Origin: an uncultured Bacteroidota bacterium
GTDB lineage: Bacteria > Bacteroidota > Bacteroidia > Flavobacteriales_D > Crocinitomicaceae
DNA length: 64,000 nucleotides
NCBI GenBank assembly: GCA_937899625.1
Contig: CALCCB010000163.1
Span: forward strand, 1-64,000
Direction: 5' to 3'
Below, piece by piece: positions 47,757 through 58,302 of this stretch (positions within the stretch are counted from its first letter, which is position 1; the number at the start of each line of letters is the position of its first letter). The notes under the pieces are model-generated. The model worked only from the letters and a program-made list of their open reading frames with translations. It was not told the DNA's origin and searched no databases. Position numbers and translations under genes: made by a program.

Positions 47757-48226
47757 AAAGAGTGATTGCTTTTTTTCTTTTGGTAAGCACGCTTTCGCTT
47801 ACTTCCTGTGATGAAGCTCCTGTCTATGAAAAAGTATACTCTTTTGAGAATAAAAGCTGGGATCAGCAACAAAAACTTAATTTCAAAGTGGACATCAAGG
47901 ATATAGATCAGGAATATGATTTTATCATTACCCTTCGAACAACAACGGACTATAACTATAATAATCTTTGGATCTTTCTGAATACAATAACACCTTCTGG
48001 AAAGAAGGCAAGAGAACCTTTCGAGATAAAAGTAACCAATCCTGATGGATCTTGGGCGGGTATTAAAACTGGTACAGTTGTCGAGTTTCCACTTAAATTC
48101 AACAGCAGGAAGTTACCTGAGGAAGGTGTTTATTCGTTCGTAGTTGAGCAAGGAATAACTGCCACAGAGATCACCGAAGTGCTGGACATGGGATTCAGAG
48201 TAGACAGGGTGTCCAAAGAAAAGTAA
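47753..48226 (+). CDS. gldH: gliding motility lipoprotein GldH
   Basis: Lipobox STLSLTSCDE; YNNLWIFLNTITPSGKKAREPFEIKVTNPDGSWAG; overlaps the ricT stop (ATGA), the arrangement I associate with Bacteroidota. Confidence 0.88.
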   Translation: MKRVIAFFLLVSTLSLTSCDEAPVYEKVYSFENKSWDQQQKLNFKVDIKDIDQEYDFIITLRTTTDYNYNNLWIFLNTITPSGKKAREPFEIKVTNPDGSWAGIKTGTVVEFPLKFNSRKLPEEGVYSFVVEQGITATEITEVLDMGFRVDRVSKEK

Positions 48227-48913
48227 TTACTTCTCTTTCTTCTTCTTCTTTTTAATGGTATACCCGTAGCTTAGGCTAACAATATGTCTTGTCCTTGGAT
48301 TCGGAAGATTAATCCTGGTATCATAAATATATCCAAAGGAAACCTCATGATCAGACTTGAGATCAAGCTCAAATCCACCAAAGATTCTCATCTTGTTGAT
48401 CTGCCGACCAAATTCTCCAAATTTTGGATTGTAGAACATTTCTGCGTTTATGATCGGAGACAAGATAAAATTGTTGACATCATATTTTACTTCCAGCTTT
48501 CCTCTCAGTGCTCGATCAAATTCAGGCTCATAAAACTCAGATGATGACAGCCTATCAAAGGAATACTGATATCGGGCTCGCGCCTTGAAATAAAAACGAT
48601 CAATCTGATATTTCCCGTCAAGATTAAAGTTTACGCGATGAGAATTTGTGTAATATCCGGTTAATTGCTTGTCGTAAATATACCTGTAGTCACAGGAAAA
48701 ACGCAAGAATTTGTTCACTTTGTATTTTAAGGACGCTTGAGGAAATATAGTGCTTAAACCATTGGACCCAAACCTGGTTGTAACTTCTGCTCCCCAGTCA
48801 AGGTTCTTAATAACCCTTCCACTTACTCCTATTTCGGTCCACAGCATTCCCTCCTGCATCTGAGCACCCAGAATCAATGGTAACATTGCAAAAAGAAGCG
48901 TGATTTTTCTCAT
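48227..48913 (-). CDS. DUF2490 outer-membrane beta-barrel protein
   Basis: Signal peptide; beta-barrel pattern; FRFSCDYRYIYDKQLTGYYTNSHRVNFNLDGKY. Confidence 0.8.
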   Translation of the reverse strand: MRKITLLFAMLPLILGAQMQEGMLWTEIGVSGRVIKNLDWGAEVTTRFGSNGLSTIFPQASLKYKVNKFLRFSCDYRYIYDKQLTGYYTNSHRVNFNLDGKYQIDRFYFKARARYQYSFDRLSSSEFYEPEFDRALRGKLEVKYDVNNFILSPIINAEMFYNPKFGEFGRQINKMRIFGGFELDLKSDHEVSFGYIYDTRINLPNPRTRHIVSLSYGYTIKKKKKKEK

Positions 48914-49317
48914 CAGATCTTTTTGATGTAGATCGTGTCTACTTCAATTGTTGATTTCTTGTTGGTGATTTCAACCTCAACCATTTTTGCGGCCTTTCCG
49001 CTTGGATCAGTACTGCTGTCTTCGTAAACAAAAAGTTTGTAAGTACCATTGTTCAGGTATTTAAACTCAAAAGAACCATCGTATGAAGTTTTCAGGTCAT
49101 CATCATAAAAAGTGTCATCTGCACCATAAATGATAAAGATGTCTTGATCTGCCGCGGGATATTCAGCCACGATGTTAGACCCAATGTACTTTTGTTCTAT
49201 AACAACTCCTTTGATGGTTGATGTCCCCCCTTGACCTTCAACTTTTTTACAAGATGAGATCATTGCCAAAGACAATAAACCAAAAACTAACGTAAGCAAT
49301 CCTTTCATTCTTCTCAT
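48913..49317 (-). CDS. putative lipoprotein with carboxypeptidase-regulatory-like fold
   Basis: LLSLAMISSCKK lipobox; STIKGVVIEQ...SYDGSFEFKYLNNGTYKLFVYEDS. Confidence 0.7.
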   Translation of the reverse strand: MRRMKGLLTLVFGLLSLAMISSCKKVEGQGGTSTIKGVVIEQKYIGSNIVAEYPAADQDIFIIYGADDTFYDDDLKTSYDGSFEFKYLNNGTYKLFVYEDSSTDPSGKAAKMVEVEITNKKSTIEVDTIYIKKI

Positions 49318-49449
49318 GTATTGATTTCGATCAGCTTATGAATTCAACCTTTCATCTAGTTTGATCGTCTCGAAGATACGAAGACATTTAATATTTTCGT
49401 AATATTGATAAATAACTTTGCTCGTTGCGGGTTTAAATACTTACTAACT

Positions 49450-52400
49450 ATGAAACAGTCGCTATTTCTGTTTTTTTCGTTGATGTTTTTTGGAGCGAAT
49501 GCTCAGGTTATCATAAACGAATATTCTTGTTCAAATATTACCGGCCCTACAGATGCCTACGGGCAACGAGAAGACTGGGTCGAGCTGTATAATACATCAG
49601 CGTCTCCTGTGGACCTCACAGGTTATTATTTGTCTGATAAAATTGCCAATCCAACGAAGTGGATGATACCGTCGGGAACGATTCCAGCAAATGGATTTCT
49701 AATGGTTTTTTGTTCAGGAAGGGGAACCGTCAACGGCACACAACTTCACCCAAATTTTAAGTTAACCCAGACGGATGGTGAATGGATTATTTTGTCTAAT
49801 TCCTTTGGCAACATTATAGAATCCTATGAAATTACGCAGACAACAAAACAAAATCATTCGATAGGGAGGGAGACAAACGGTGCCGCAACCTGGAAACTAT
49901 TTACAACACCAACCCCAAATGCAAACAATACAGGCGGGGTTAATTTTTACACTCCGACACCAGTATTTAGTGTTGCACCAGGTTTTTATCCAGGGGCTCA
50001 GTCGGTAACGATCACGTGCCCTGATCTAACAGCAACAATACGTTATACGGTAGATGGATCGGTTCCCACAACAACGTCAACCTTGTATTCTGCACCAGTG
50101 AGCATTACTACCACTAAAGTGCTAAGGGCAAAAGCATTTTCTTCCAACGAGCCTAGTTTTACAATGTCTTCTACCTACTTCATTAATGTTACTCATACGG
50201 TTCCTGTCGTTTCAGTTGCTGGTGCAGGCACAGGAAGTGTTCAGTCATTATTAAATGGAAATCAGAGCCTTACCCCGCAAGGGTTTTTTGAATTATTCGA
50301 AGAAGATGGCACGTACATAGATAAAGGAGAAGGAGAATTCAACAAGCACGGGAATGACTCTTGGGCCTACGATCAAAGGGGCTTTGATGTCATCATGAAA
50401 GATCAGTTTGGTTATAACGGAGACATAGATCACCAGATCTTTCCAAACAAAGCAAGAACAGGTTTTCAACGACTGATTTTGAAGCCTGGTGCGTCTGATA
50501 ATTATCCTTTTGAAAATGGTGGTGCCCATATCCGTGACCCATACATTCATACTCTTTCTCAAAGAGCCAAGCTGAAGGTGGATGAAAGAACCTGGAGACC
50601 ATGTGTGGTGTACGTAAACGGTCAGTATTGGGGTGTTTATGAGCTAAGAGAAAAGGTGGATGATGCCGATTTTACAGACTATTATTACGATCAGGACGAA
50701 TACAATTTACAGTTTCTAAAAACCTGGGGAGGTACATGGACAGAATACGGAGGAGCACAGTCCCAAACAGACTGGAACAATCTTCGGAACTATATCATGA
50801 CCAACAATATGGGGAATGCCGCAAACTTCAACTATGTTGACTCTTTATTTAACTGGGAGTCTTTGGCAGATTACTTTATGGTTAATTCATGGACCGTTAA
50901 TCAAGACTGGCTCAACTGGAACACCGCATGGTGGAGAGGAAGAGACCCTCTTGGTGATAAAAAGAAATGGCGATACACGCTTTGGGATATGGATGCTACT
51001 TTTGGACATTACGTCAACTACACCGGAATTCCGGACAACAGCCCAAATGCAGACCCATGTAATGCTGAAAGTTTAAATAACCCTGGGGGGCAAGGACACA
51101 CTGACATTCTCGAAAAATTAATAAATGAACAACCTATAGTAGAGCAGTATTATGTCACGAGATATGTTGACCTTTTAAACACGTATTTTGATTGCCCTTA
51201 CATGATTCAGTTGCTGGATAGTATGGTGAATGAAATTGCCCCTGAAATGCCGGCTCAAATTGCAAGATGGGGTGGCTCAATGGCCGAATGGCAAAGTAAC
51301 GTTCAGGATATCCGGGATTTTATCAATGCAAGATGTCCTGGATTAGTTGATGGGCTTATCGATTGTTATGAATTAACAGGTCCGTTTGCCACCACTTTTG
51401 ATGTATCACCACCACTTGCTGGAGAAATAAAAGTAAATTCAATTTGGGCCCCTACTTACCCTTGGTCAGCCGACTATTTTGGGGGAATAAATACAAACGT
51501 AATTGCAAGAGCGTTCCCTGGTTATGTATTTGATCATTGGGAATTCACTACAGGACCAATGGCTTTGGCAATCACAGAAGACACAAATAGTATAGTAATC
51601 AATATACCTGAAAATATTGTTGCAGTTTTTATTCCAGACAATCCTGATCTGGATGGCGATGGGTGTTTAAATGTAGATGAAATTGCCGCTGGTACAGATC
51701 CGTCCAACCCTGATACAGATGGAGATGGCGAAAATGACTGTGCTGAAATCGGACCGGATGTGAATAATCCTCTTGACACGGATGGAGATGGAATTATTGA
51801 TGCACTGGAGTCCTCTACCGTCGATTCAGATGGTGACGGGGTGAACGATGAGTCAGACCCTGCGAATGACGACCCATGTATACCAAATCTTAATGCAGGA
51901 CCGTGTGATCAAGATGGAGATGGCCTGACCAATACAGAAGAGGGAGCTCAAGGAACGAATCCAACCAATCCAGATACTGATGGTGACGGAATAAATGATG
52001 GTGATGAGGTGACAGGTGGATCAGATCCAAATGACCCATGTGATCCGAACGATATGCTACCTGGATGTCAGACAGATTCTGATGGCGATGGAGTAACTGA
52101 TGCTCGTGAGACGACTGACGGCACGAACCCAAATGAGCCATGTGATTATCTGGTTGCGTCAATCACCCTTCCAATGGTTGCAGGACAAGATTGTGATCAG
52201 GATGGAATCATCGATCAAACTGAAATTGCAAACGGAACAGATCCTTTTGATCCTTGTGACCCTAATGACGCAGGAGTTGAGTGTGTGACCGGGGTATATT
52301 TACCTACGGCATTCTCTCCAAACGAGACAGGACCGAATGGCAACAATATGCTATCGATTATTGCAGGAAAGGATGTATTGAGCTTCTCTATTTCGATCTA

Positions 52401-52587
52401 TGACCGTTGGGGTAATTTGATTGTTACTGTTTCTAAAACAGAAGGAGTTGCCGGGTTGACAGAATTATGGGATGGAACATTCAATGGTCAGCCTTGTAAT
52501 GCAGGAGTGTATGCATTTATGCTGGACATTAAATATCTTACAGGTGAAAAGGAAATGCGTTCAGGTAATATAACGTTGATAAGATGA
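49450..52587 (+). CDS. secreted CotH-kinase-family protein with lamin-tail, chitobiase-like, TSP3 repeats and T9SS type B domain
   Basis: Signal peptide; [10 protein letters not shown]...[22 protein letters not shown] (LTD); [19 protein letters not shown]; CotH-like region ending [13 protein letters not shown]; repeated Dx[25 protein letters not shown]...[12 protein letters not shown]...[12 protein letters not shown] at 49450 preferred over 49405. Confidence 0.88.
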   Translation: MKQSLFLFFSLMFFGANAQVIINEYSCSNITGPTDAYGQREDWVELYNTSASPVDLTGYYLSDKIANPTKWMIPSGTIPANGFLMVFCSGRGTVNGTQLHPNFKLTQTDGEWIILSNSFGNIIESYEITQTTKQNHSIGRETNGAATWKLFTTPTPNANNTGGVNFYTPTPVFSVAPGFYPGAQSVTITCPDLTATIRYTVDGSVPTTTSTLYSAPVSITTTKVLRAKAFSSNEPSFTMSSTYFINVTHTVPVVSVAGAGTGSVQSLLNGNQSLTPQGFFELFEEDGTYIDKGEGEFNKHGNDSWAYDQRGFDVIMKDQFGYNGDIDHQIFPNKARTGFQRLILKPGASDNYPFENGGAHIRDPYIHTLSQRAKLKVDERTWRPCVVYVNGQYWGVYELREKVDDADFTDYYYDQDEYNLQFLKTWGGTWTEYGGAQSQTDWNNLRNYIMTNNMGNAANFNYVDSLFNWESLADYFMVNSWTVNQDWLNWNTAWWRGRDPLGDKKKWRYTLWDMDATFGHYVNYTGIPDNSPNADPCNAESLNNPGGQGHTDILEKLINEQPIVEQYYVTRYVDLLNTYFDCPYMIQLLDSMVNEIAPEMPAQIARWGGSMAEWQSNVQDIRDFINARCPGLVDGLIDCYELTGPFATTFDVSPPLAGEIKVNSIWAPTYPWSADYFGGINTNVIARAFPGYVFDHWEFTTGPMALAITEDTNSIVINIPENIVAVFIPDNPDLDGDGCLNVDEIAAGTDPSNPDTDGDGENDCAEIGPDVNNPLDTDGDGIIDALESSTVDSDGDGVNDESDPANDDPCIPNLNAGPCDQDGDGLTNTEEGAQGTNPTNPDTDGDGINDGDEVTGGSDPNDPCDPNDMLPGCQTDSDGDGVTDARETTDGTNPNEPCDYLVASITLPMVAGQDCDQDGIIDQTEIANGTDPFDPCDPNDAGVECVTGVYLPTAFSPNETGPNGNNMLSIIAGKDVLSFSISIYDRWGNLIVTVSKTEGVAGLTELWDGTFNGQPCNAGVYAFMLDIKYLTGEKEMRSGNITLIR
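51640..52280 (+). repeat. thrombospondin type 3-like Ca2+-binding repeat array within the CotH protein
   Basis: Recurring DTDGDGxxD / NPxxPDTDGDG / DPCDPND peptide motifs and matching GATGGCGATGG DNA repeats. Confidence 0.85.
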
Positions 52588-53615
52588 GGTTGAAGCACAC
52601 AATTTTAATTGGAGTATTATTTTCGGGGTTCACGTTGTTTGGGCAGGATATTCATTTCACTCAAACAGCCCAAACTCCATTACTCATTAACCCTGCTTCT
52701 GCGGGTGTTTATGACGGTTGGGAAAGAGTCATGATCAATCATAGAAATCAGTGGTTGGGAGCAGGCACTCAATTCATGACAACAAACATTGCTGCCGATG
52801 CTAACTTCGGAAAAACGAGGCTGAACGATAAGGCTCACTTGGGTGTTGGGGTCAATTTCTACAATGATATAGGAGGCGATTCAAAATTTGGAATGCAAAA
52901 AGGTGCTCTTACCTTGAGTGGAATTCTTCCAGCGGGTAATGGTCATATTTTCTCTGCTGGAATTCAGGGTGGTTTTGCTTCCAGGAAGGCAGATCTTTCA
53001 CGTGTTACATGGATGTCACAATGGAACGGGTCGGGATTTGATCAAACGCTGTATTCTGGTGAAGCAAATGGCGCGAGCTCATTTACATACATGGATGCAG
53101 CTGCAGGACTTTTCTACACCTATGATGGTGGCCAGAATACGTTTCAGCGAAATAATGATTTCAAATTTCAGATTGGATTTTCTGGATACAATTTGAATAG
53201 ACCCCAACTGAAATATGTAACTGTTGATGCTGATCGACTTTATCGCAAATGGATTGGCCACGTAGGTGTAATTGCAGATTTAACAGCCACAAACTGGTCA
53301 ATTGACGCAAACGCAGTACAGGTTATCCAAGGGCCTCACATGGAAACGATTTTAGGATTATTGTTTCGTTATAGGTTCCAAGATGGAACAAAGATCACAG
53401 GAAATTTTCAAGATTCATATTTTGGTTTCGGAATGTATTACAGACATAGAGATGCCATTGCACCGACCATCATGTTAGACTGGAAAGGTTTCAGATTTGG
53501 GGTTTCATACGATGTAACGATCTCTGCGTTAAGGAATGCTTATAATGGAGGTTCATTGGAGTTCACACTGGCCTATACCAATCTCAGTCACGCTTTATTC
53601 AAGGGAAGGAGATAA
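52584..53615 (+). CDS. PorP/SprF family type IX secretion system outer-membrane protein
   Basis: [36 protein letters not shown]; overlaps the CotH-protein stop by ATGA. Confidence 0.93.
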   Translation: MRLKHTILIGVLFSGFTLFGQDIHFTQTAQTPLLINPASAGVYDGWERVMINHRNQWLGAGTQFMTTNIAADANFGKTRLNDKAHLGVGVNFYNDIGGDSKFGMQKGALTLSGILPAGNGHIFSAGIQGGFASRKADLSRVTWMSQWNGSGFDQTLYSGEANGASSFTYMDAAAGLFYTYDGGQNTFQRNNDFKFQIGFSGYNLNRPQLKYVTVDADRLYRKWIGHVGVIADLTATNWSIDANAVQVIQGPHMETILGLLFRYRFQDGTKITGNFQDSYFGFGMYYRHRDAIAPTIMLDWKGFRFGVSYDVTISALRNAYNGGSLEFTLAYTNLSHALFKGRR

Positions 53616-53855
53616 TTACTTTTTAATCAGGGATCTGAAAAAGGAAAGGATCCTCTTTCTGAAAAGAAACATGATCAGAAGGTACGGGATGATCATTAAA
53701 TAAAGGATTCCTGTATTGATATTGCTACCAAATGAATCCTCGTCCAGCTCACTCCCCTGTTCGGTAAGCAACTTGCATTGTGAACAACCTTGCCCATAAG
53801 AGATTGCGCCAGCGGCAACAATCAATAAAACAGCAAAGAGCACCCATTTCTTCAT
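53616..53855 (-). CDS. small membrane protein, unknown
   Basis: N-terminal hydrophobic segment, CSQC, second TM. Confidence 0.55.
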   Translation of the reverse strand: MKKWVLFAVLLIVAAGAISYGQGCSQCKLLTEQGSELDEDSFGSNINTGILYLMIIPYLLIMFLFRKRILSFFRSLIKK

Positions 53856-53962
53856 GAAGTAAAGTTAGTAATTCTACCAGAAAAGACTTTTATCCTGGTT
53901 GATAAACTTGTGAACTGTAGCTCACAATGATTAACGGATTAAGGATAGAGAAGAAATTGAAT

Positions 53963-53970
53963 TAAATTTG
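53963..53970 (+). promoter_or_regulatory. -7 element TAAATTTG upstream of the TPR lipoprotein
   Basis: TAnnTTTG match 5 nt before the ATG at 53975, implying a near-leaderless transcript or a downstream start. Confidence 0.4.
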
Positions 53971-53974
53971 TGTC

Positions 53975-55015
53975 ATGATGAATAAGAATTGGATTTGGGC
54001 TTGGATGTTAGCCATCGCAGTTGGCCAGCTTGTTTCTTGTGGTGGAACTGAAAAGAACACGAAACTTCCTAAAGACCTGGATAGCCTTATTGTTATGTTT
54101 CCTGATTCAGTTGAACTATTGATCAAAAGAGGAAATAACAGTTTAAAGGTCTACGATTATCGTCAGGCGATGGCCGATGGCGCTAAGGCTTTTCGTTTGG
54201 ACAGCAATAATGTCGATGCAAGAATGCTTTATGCAGATGTATTGAATAATCGACCGGAAAGAACGATTGAAGAGATCGCTGAAGCACAAGTGCATTACAA
54301 GTTGATCATTTCCAAACAACCAAACAACCAAAGGGGATTAGTAGGATTGGCATCTACGTTTAGTCAGCAAATGGATTTCGAAAGGTCCTTTCAATACATT
54401 AATGAGGCACTTAAAGTAAATCCTAAGTACAGAGATGCATACATAATGAAGGGTTCAAATTACTTAGTATTGAGTAAACTAAACCCAGAAAAAGATGGTT
54501 CAGCCGGCAAGAAATACCTTGACCTGGCAAAATCGTCATATGAGACCGCAGTACAGCAAGACCCCAATTTTTATGAAGCGTACTTAATGTTGGGATCATT
54601 GTATCAGGCAGAGAAAAACCCTATTTGTCTGGAGTATTATACCACTGCTGCTTCATTACAACCGGAAAATGCAGAAGTATTGTATCCCCTTGCATACGCC
54701 AAACAGGAGTTTGGTCAGCGCGATGAGGCCATTGATTTGTACAGACAGATGATCCAGCTTGACACAACGTACGCCGAAGCACTGTTTCAGATCGGGTATA
54801 TCAAACAGTTTTACATTGGTGACCTCGATAGCGCGATCTATTATTACAATTCCGCTATTCAGACGGAGCCACGATATGTTGAAGCATGGCACAACATTGG
54901 ACTCTGCTATGAGACTAAAGGAGATAAAACGATGGCCCTGAAATCTTATGGAAAAGCCTTAAAATACGATCCAAATTTCGAATTATCCAGAAAGCAGGCC
55001 GATGCCCTTCGCTAA
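53975..55015 (+). CDS. TPR-repeat lipoprotein
   Basis: LVSCGG lipobox; tandem TPR motifs (AEALFQIGYIKQFYIGDLDSAIYYYNSAIQTEPRYVEAWHNIGLCYE). Confidence 0.88.
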   Translation: MMNKNWIWAWMLAIAVGQLVSCGGTEKNTKLPKDLDSLIVMFPDSVELLIKRGNNSLKVYDYRQAMADGAKAFRLDSNNVDARMLYADVLNNRPERTIEEIAEAQVHYKLIISKQPNNQRGLVGLASTFSQQMDFERSFQYINEALKVNPKYRDAYIMKGSNYLVLSKLNPEKDGSAGKKYLDLAKSSYETAVQQDPNFYEAYLMLGSLYQAEKNPICLEYYTTAASLQPENAEVLYPLAYAKQEFGQRDEAIDLYRQMIQLDTTYAEALFQIGYIKQFYIGDLDSAIYYYNSAIQTEPRYVEAWHNIGLCYETKGDKTMALKSYGKALKYDPNFELSRKQADALR

Positions 55016-55594
55016 ATGAACGCAGATAAAACAGTTTGGCTTAAAATTGTCAGCGACTCCATTATTCCGCTATTAGGATTTTTCTTGTGGGATTGGTCGA
55101 TCTATTTTATCGTTCTCTTTTTGTGTTTGGATCTCATTTCTCATGAACTGGTGTACCATTTGAATTTTAATTTTTTGAGGAAGTTTCAGAACCATAGCTT
55201 TTCAAAGGGTTCATTACTGTCCTTGCCGCTTGTTCTGATTTCTTTAGCAATTATTCAGTTTTCTTTATTGGTTCTGTATTCAGAATCAAATCCACTGAAG
55301 GAGCTGATCGAGTTCTTGTCATACGAGGATATGGGTATTGCACAGGGATATATATTAATCCCTTTGATTGGATTAATGGCTTTTCAGGAAATGAAATTGT
55401 TTCAAATGAGGAGGGACATCAATACGATCAACATAGATATATTTATCAAAGCCCACATTAAAAAGAGACTTATCCTGTTGATTTGTACTCTTGTTGGACT
55501 TGGACTTGCTTACGTGCAACTACCAGAGATAATGATCCTGGTCTTGATCATTCTGACAATGTCAGCGCTGCAATTCTTACTTTCTTCTCGATGA
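55016..55594 (+). CDS. integral membrane protein, unknown
   Basis: Multiple TM segments; starts immediately after the TPR gene stop. Confidence 0.65.
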   Translation: MNADKTVWLKIVSDSIIPLLGFFLWDWSIYFIVLFLCLDLISHELVYHLNFNFLRKFQNHSFSKGSLLSLPLVLISLAIIQFSLLVLYSESNPLKELIEFLSYEDMGIAQGYILIPLIGLMAFQEMKLFQMRRDINTINIDIFIKAHIKKRLILLICTLVGLGLAYVQLPEIMILVLIILTMSALQFLLSSR

Positions 55595-56752
55595 ACTTTT
55601 AAGCCATTGAGGCAGCATGATCGAACCAATAAATAAATAAGGAAAATAAGAAAAAGCCCTCCAGACAAATGCCATAGCAGCTAATAACAGCGCAGAAACA
55701 GACATAGTACTGAGGAGCTCTCCAAACGCATATTCTGCAACTCCACTTCCACCAGGTGTTGGACTGATCAACATGAATAACCAAAGGATTAGTTGTTTTC
55801 CCAGGATTAGAATATGCTCTTTAAATCCAAATCCCACAAACGCCTGAAGTATGGCATTGATAACGAGATAACGAGAGATCCAGCTGCCGAAAGTGGCAAG
55901 AAAAACCTTGAACCAAAGCGAATAAGGCTCCCCCTTCAACTCTTTTGATGCTATAACAATGTCATTTCCTGTTTCAATGGCCCTATTCTTCCAGCGCCTT
56001 AATACAGGAAGAGAAAAAAGACCGTTCAATGCGATAGCCGCAAGCTTAGGATATATAAAGATTGCGCAAAACAAAAACAGGCACACGCTGAAAATAACGA
56101 TGAAACCAATCCAAAAAACAGTTTGAACCGTGTAGCTTCCCTCATAGGACGAGGGAAATAGATCCTGCTGATCAATGAACAAGAAAATAAATGGGATCAT
56201 AATAACATAGAAGAGGTTGTCAAACAATGCCGTGATCACAACAATTGCCGTCGCACGACCCAGGGCGATCTTCTCCCTGTTTAGAATAAACATGGCTACG
56301 GCCGCCCCGCCAACAACGCCGGGAGATAATGCAGAGGCAAACTCCCAGAGCATGATTACTCGAAATCCTTGTTTCCAGGAAAGTGAATTATGAGTTAGCA
56401 GACGAATACGAATGATGTAAAAGAGGTCCCTGCCAATTACAAAAATCATCGCTAAGCCCATCCAAAAAAGGGTAGATGGACCCCAATTGATCTTTTGAAC
56501 GACATTGCTGACGGTATTTTTAGAATAATCCCCGGTTTGAACCTTAATAAATTCGGTTGCATCATCCAGCTGAACCTTTCCGTCGTTGTTCTTGTCTACC
56601 CATGAATATTTTCCCTCTCCCGGAGTGGAATAGTATTGTTCCTTGCTAAGTGCATTGAAAAGCATGAAAAGCGACACGGAGACACCCAATAGAATTCCCC
56701 CCCACAATTTCCATTGACTAAACGCTTTTGACAGGGGAGAAGTGTTTCCCAT
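55577..56752 (-). CDS. lysylphosphatidylglycerol synthase TM-region (UPF0104/YbhN-like) family protein
   Basis: LWEFASALSPGVVGGAAVAMFILNRE; LILWLFMLISPTPGGSGVAEYAFGELL. Confidence 0.88.
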   Translation of the reverse strand: MGNTSPLSKAFSQWKLWGGILLGVSVSLFMLFNALSKEQYYSTPGEGKYSWVDKNNDGKVQLDDATEFIKVQTGDYSKNTVSNVVQKINWGPSTLFWMGLAMIFVIGRDLFYIIRIRLLTHNSLSWKQGFRVIMLWEFASALSPGVVGGAAVAMFILNREKIALGRATAIVVITALFDNLFYVIMIPFIFLFIDQQDLFPSSYEGSYTVQTVFWIGFIVIFSVCLFLFCAIFIYPKLAAIALNGLFSLPVLRRWKNRAIETGNDIVIASKELKGEPYSLWFKVFLATFGSWISRYLVINAILQAFVGFGFKEHILILGKQLILWLFMLISPTPGGSGVAEYAFGELLSTMSVSALLLAAMAFVWRAFSYFPYLFIGSIMLPQWLKSSSRRK

Positions 56753-58302
56753 TAGTCCTGCTTTTCGAGTTTTACATCAACTTGCCAGTTAGGCCGAACT
56801 TTGACTGGGGTATAATAGCGATAGATCTTTTCCGGCTGTACACAGTTGATCACGGCACCACCATTCCAACGCTGATCGCCGTTTTCATCTTCTACAACAC
56901 GGAAACTATAATCTCCCGGCTCAAGGCTTTCTAAAAGTGCTTTAGAAGATGCATCTGGCTCATATTGACCGACTACAACACCATTATTCATCAGCTCGAG
57001 AAACACTCCGGTTCCAAAATCAGTTAAGTCAACAAGGATGGAACCAAGTTCTTTTTTTGCTTTTACAGTGAAAGAAAGCCGAACGGGATCTGCAATAAAT
57101 CCTTGTGACTCAATTGTATTTTCAGGAATGATCAACGTATAAGATCCAGGCGCTAGACCTGAGATGAAACCAAGGGTGATTGTGTTTTTAGTAAAATCGA
57201 TACTATCCGGGAGGATGAATGAAGAATCCTTCATGGAAAGGAGCTGAATCATCGATCTGTTTAATGAGGTAATGACATGTGATGAGTAAAATTCTAGATT
57301 CTCTTTTGGAAGGAAGACATTGGCTTCCCTGTTACAACTCAGTTTTAACTTATTGTTTTTAAGTTGAATGGGGTTTATTCTTAGTTCCAGAGTGTCTGAC
57401 CAGTTGTTTTCATCAACCACAAGAGATTGGGAGCTTTTAGCATCGAAAAATTTAGTAAAATGAAGACTGTCAGTGCTAATGACCCTCATTTCATCATAAT
57501 GAAGATTTTCATTATTGAATTTTAAACCGGACGTATTGATGGGATAGGTTGCCCCCACAGCAAAGGTGTTTCCACCCAAATAAGTAAAGCTGCTTATATA
57601 GTTTGAATCTGGAAGAGAAACTTTGATAGGTAGAGAATCTACTCTATTCGAATCTAATTGGAAAGGCTCTTCAAAACACCCTTGCAGCTCGGACCGATCA
57701 ATTTTACCATTTGAGTTGGCATCCTTAAAGGCTTTCACAAAGTAAGTGTCAGACTTGAGATTCTGAAAATGTACACCCCCAAAACGATCACTTCTTGAAT
57801 AATAAGATGGCTTTTGGGCGGTGTCGGAAGTATACAGTCCTATATTAACACCTTCTGTAAGTTGTCCCGAAAAAGCGTTTTCTACAGAAGTATGGTATTG
57901 AAGCGAGTCTATCACGCTTCCAGTAGAGAAAACATAGGTCATTAATGAATCGTTCCCTTCATTAACATCCTTCACTGCGCCATTGAAGTACAGAACATAA
58001 GTGGTATTAGGGTGTAGGTTTTCTTCCCAGGAAATACGTAATGTTTTTCCGTTTAATTGTGCTTTTGGTTTTGCATCGTCTGGCACAAAGAAGATCGTTC
58101 TGGTTGGGTCATTTAACTTAACGAATTCATTGAATTTTAGTTCGACAGTATTTCCTGTGAAATTCGTTTGATTTGGTTCAGGAATGATCTTTACCGGTGA
58201 TGGGGCAAAGCTATCCTCATCCCCGCCGCTCAATGTTCCGACTTGAGCACAAGAGAAAAGCAGTGTGCCTGCCAAAAGTATCAGAAGTATTCTGATAACC
58301 AT
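56752..58302 (-). CDS. Ig-like domain lipoprotein
   Basis: LAGTLLFSCAQVGTLSGGDEDSFAPSPVKIIPEPNQTNFTGNTVELKFNEFVKLNDP signature; C-terminal DENGDQRWNGG. Confidence 0.85.
   Translation of the reverse strand: MVIRILLILLAGTLLFSCAQVGTLSGGDEDSFAPSPVKIIPEPNQTNFTGNTVELKFNEFVKLNDPTRTIFFVPDDAKPKAQLNGKTLRISWEENLHPNTTYVLYFNGAVKDVNEGNDSLMTYVFSTGSVIDSLQYHTSVENAFSGQLTEGVNIGLYTSDTAQKPSYYSRSDRFGGVHFQNLKSDTYFVKAFKDANSNGKIDRSELQGCFEEPFQLDSNRVDSLPIKVSLPDSNYISSFTYLGGNTFAVGATYPINTSGLKFNNENLHYDEMRVISTDSLHFTKFFDAKSSQSLVVDENNWSDTLELRINPIQLKNNKLKLSCNREANVFLPKENLEFYSSHVITSLNRSMIQLLSMKDSSFILPDSIDFTKNTITLGFISGLAPGSYTLIIPENTIESQGFIADPVRLSFTVKAKKELGSILVDLTDFGTGVFLELMNNGVVVGQYEPDASSKALLESLEPGDYSFRVVEDENGDQRWNGGAVINCVQPEKIYRYYTPVKVRPNWQVDVKLEKQD

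Noticed and set aside
51890-52162. His-rich minus-strand ORF (HLDHTVLH...[10 protein letters not shown]), possible metal-binding peptide
   Set aside because: Antisense of the DGDG/TSP3 repeats; His-richness follows from complementing GATG repeats.
52992-53010. ctttcacgtgttacatgg as a parS-like site
   Set aside because: Left half matches TTTCACGTG but the right half (TTACA) breaks the dyad; chance match within coding sequence.
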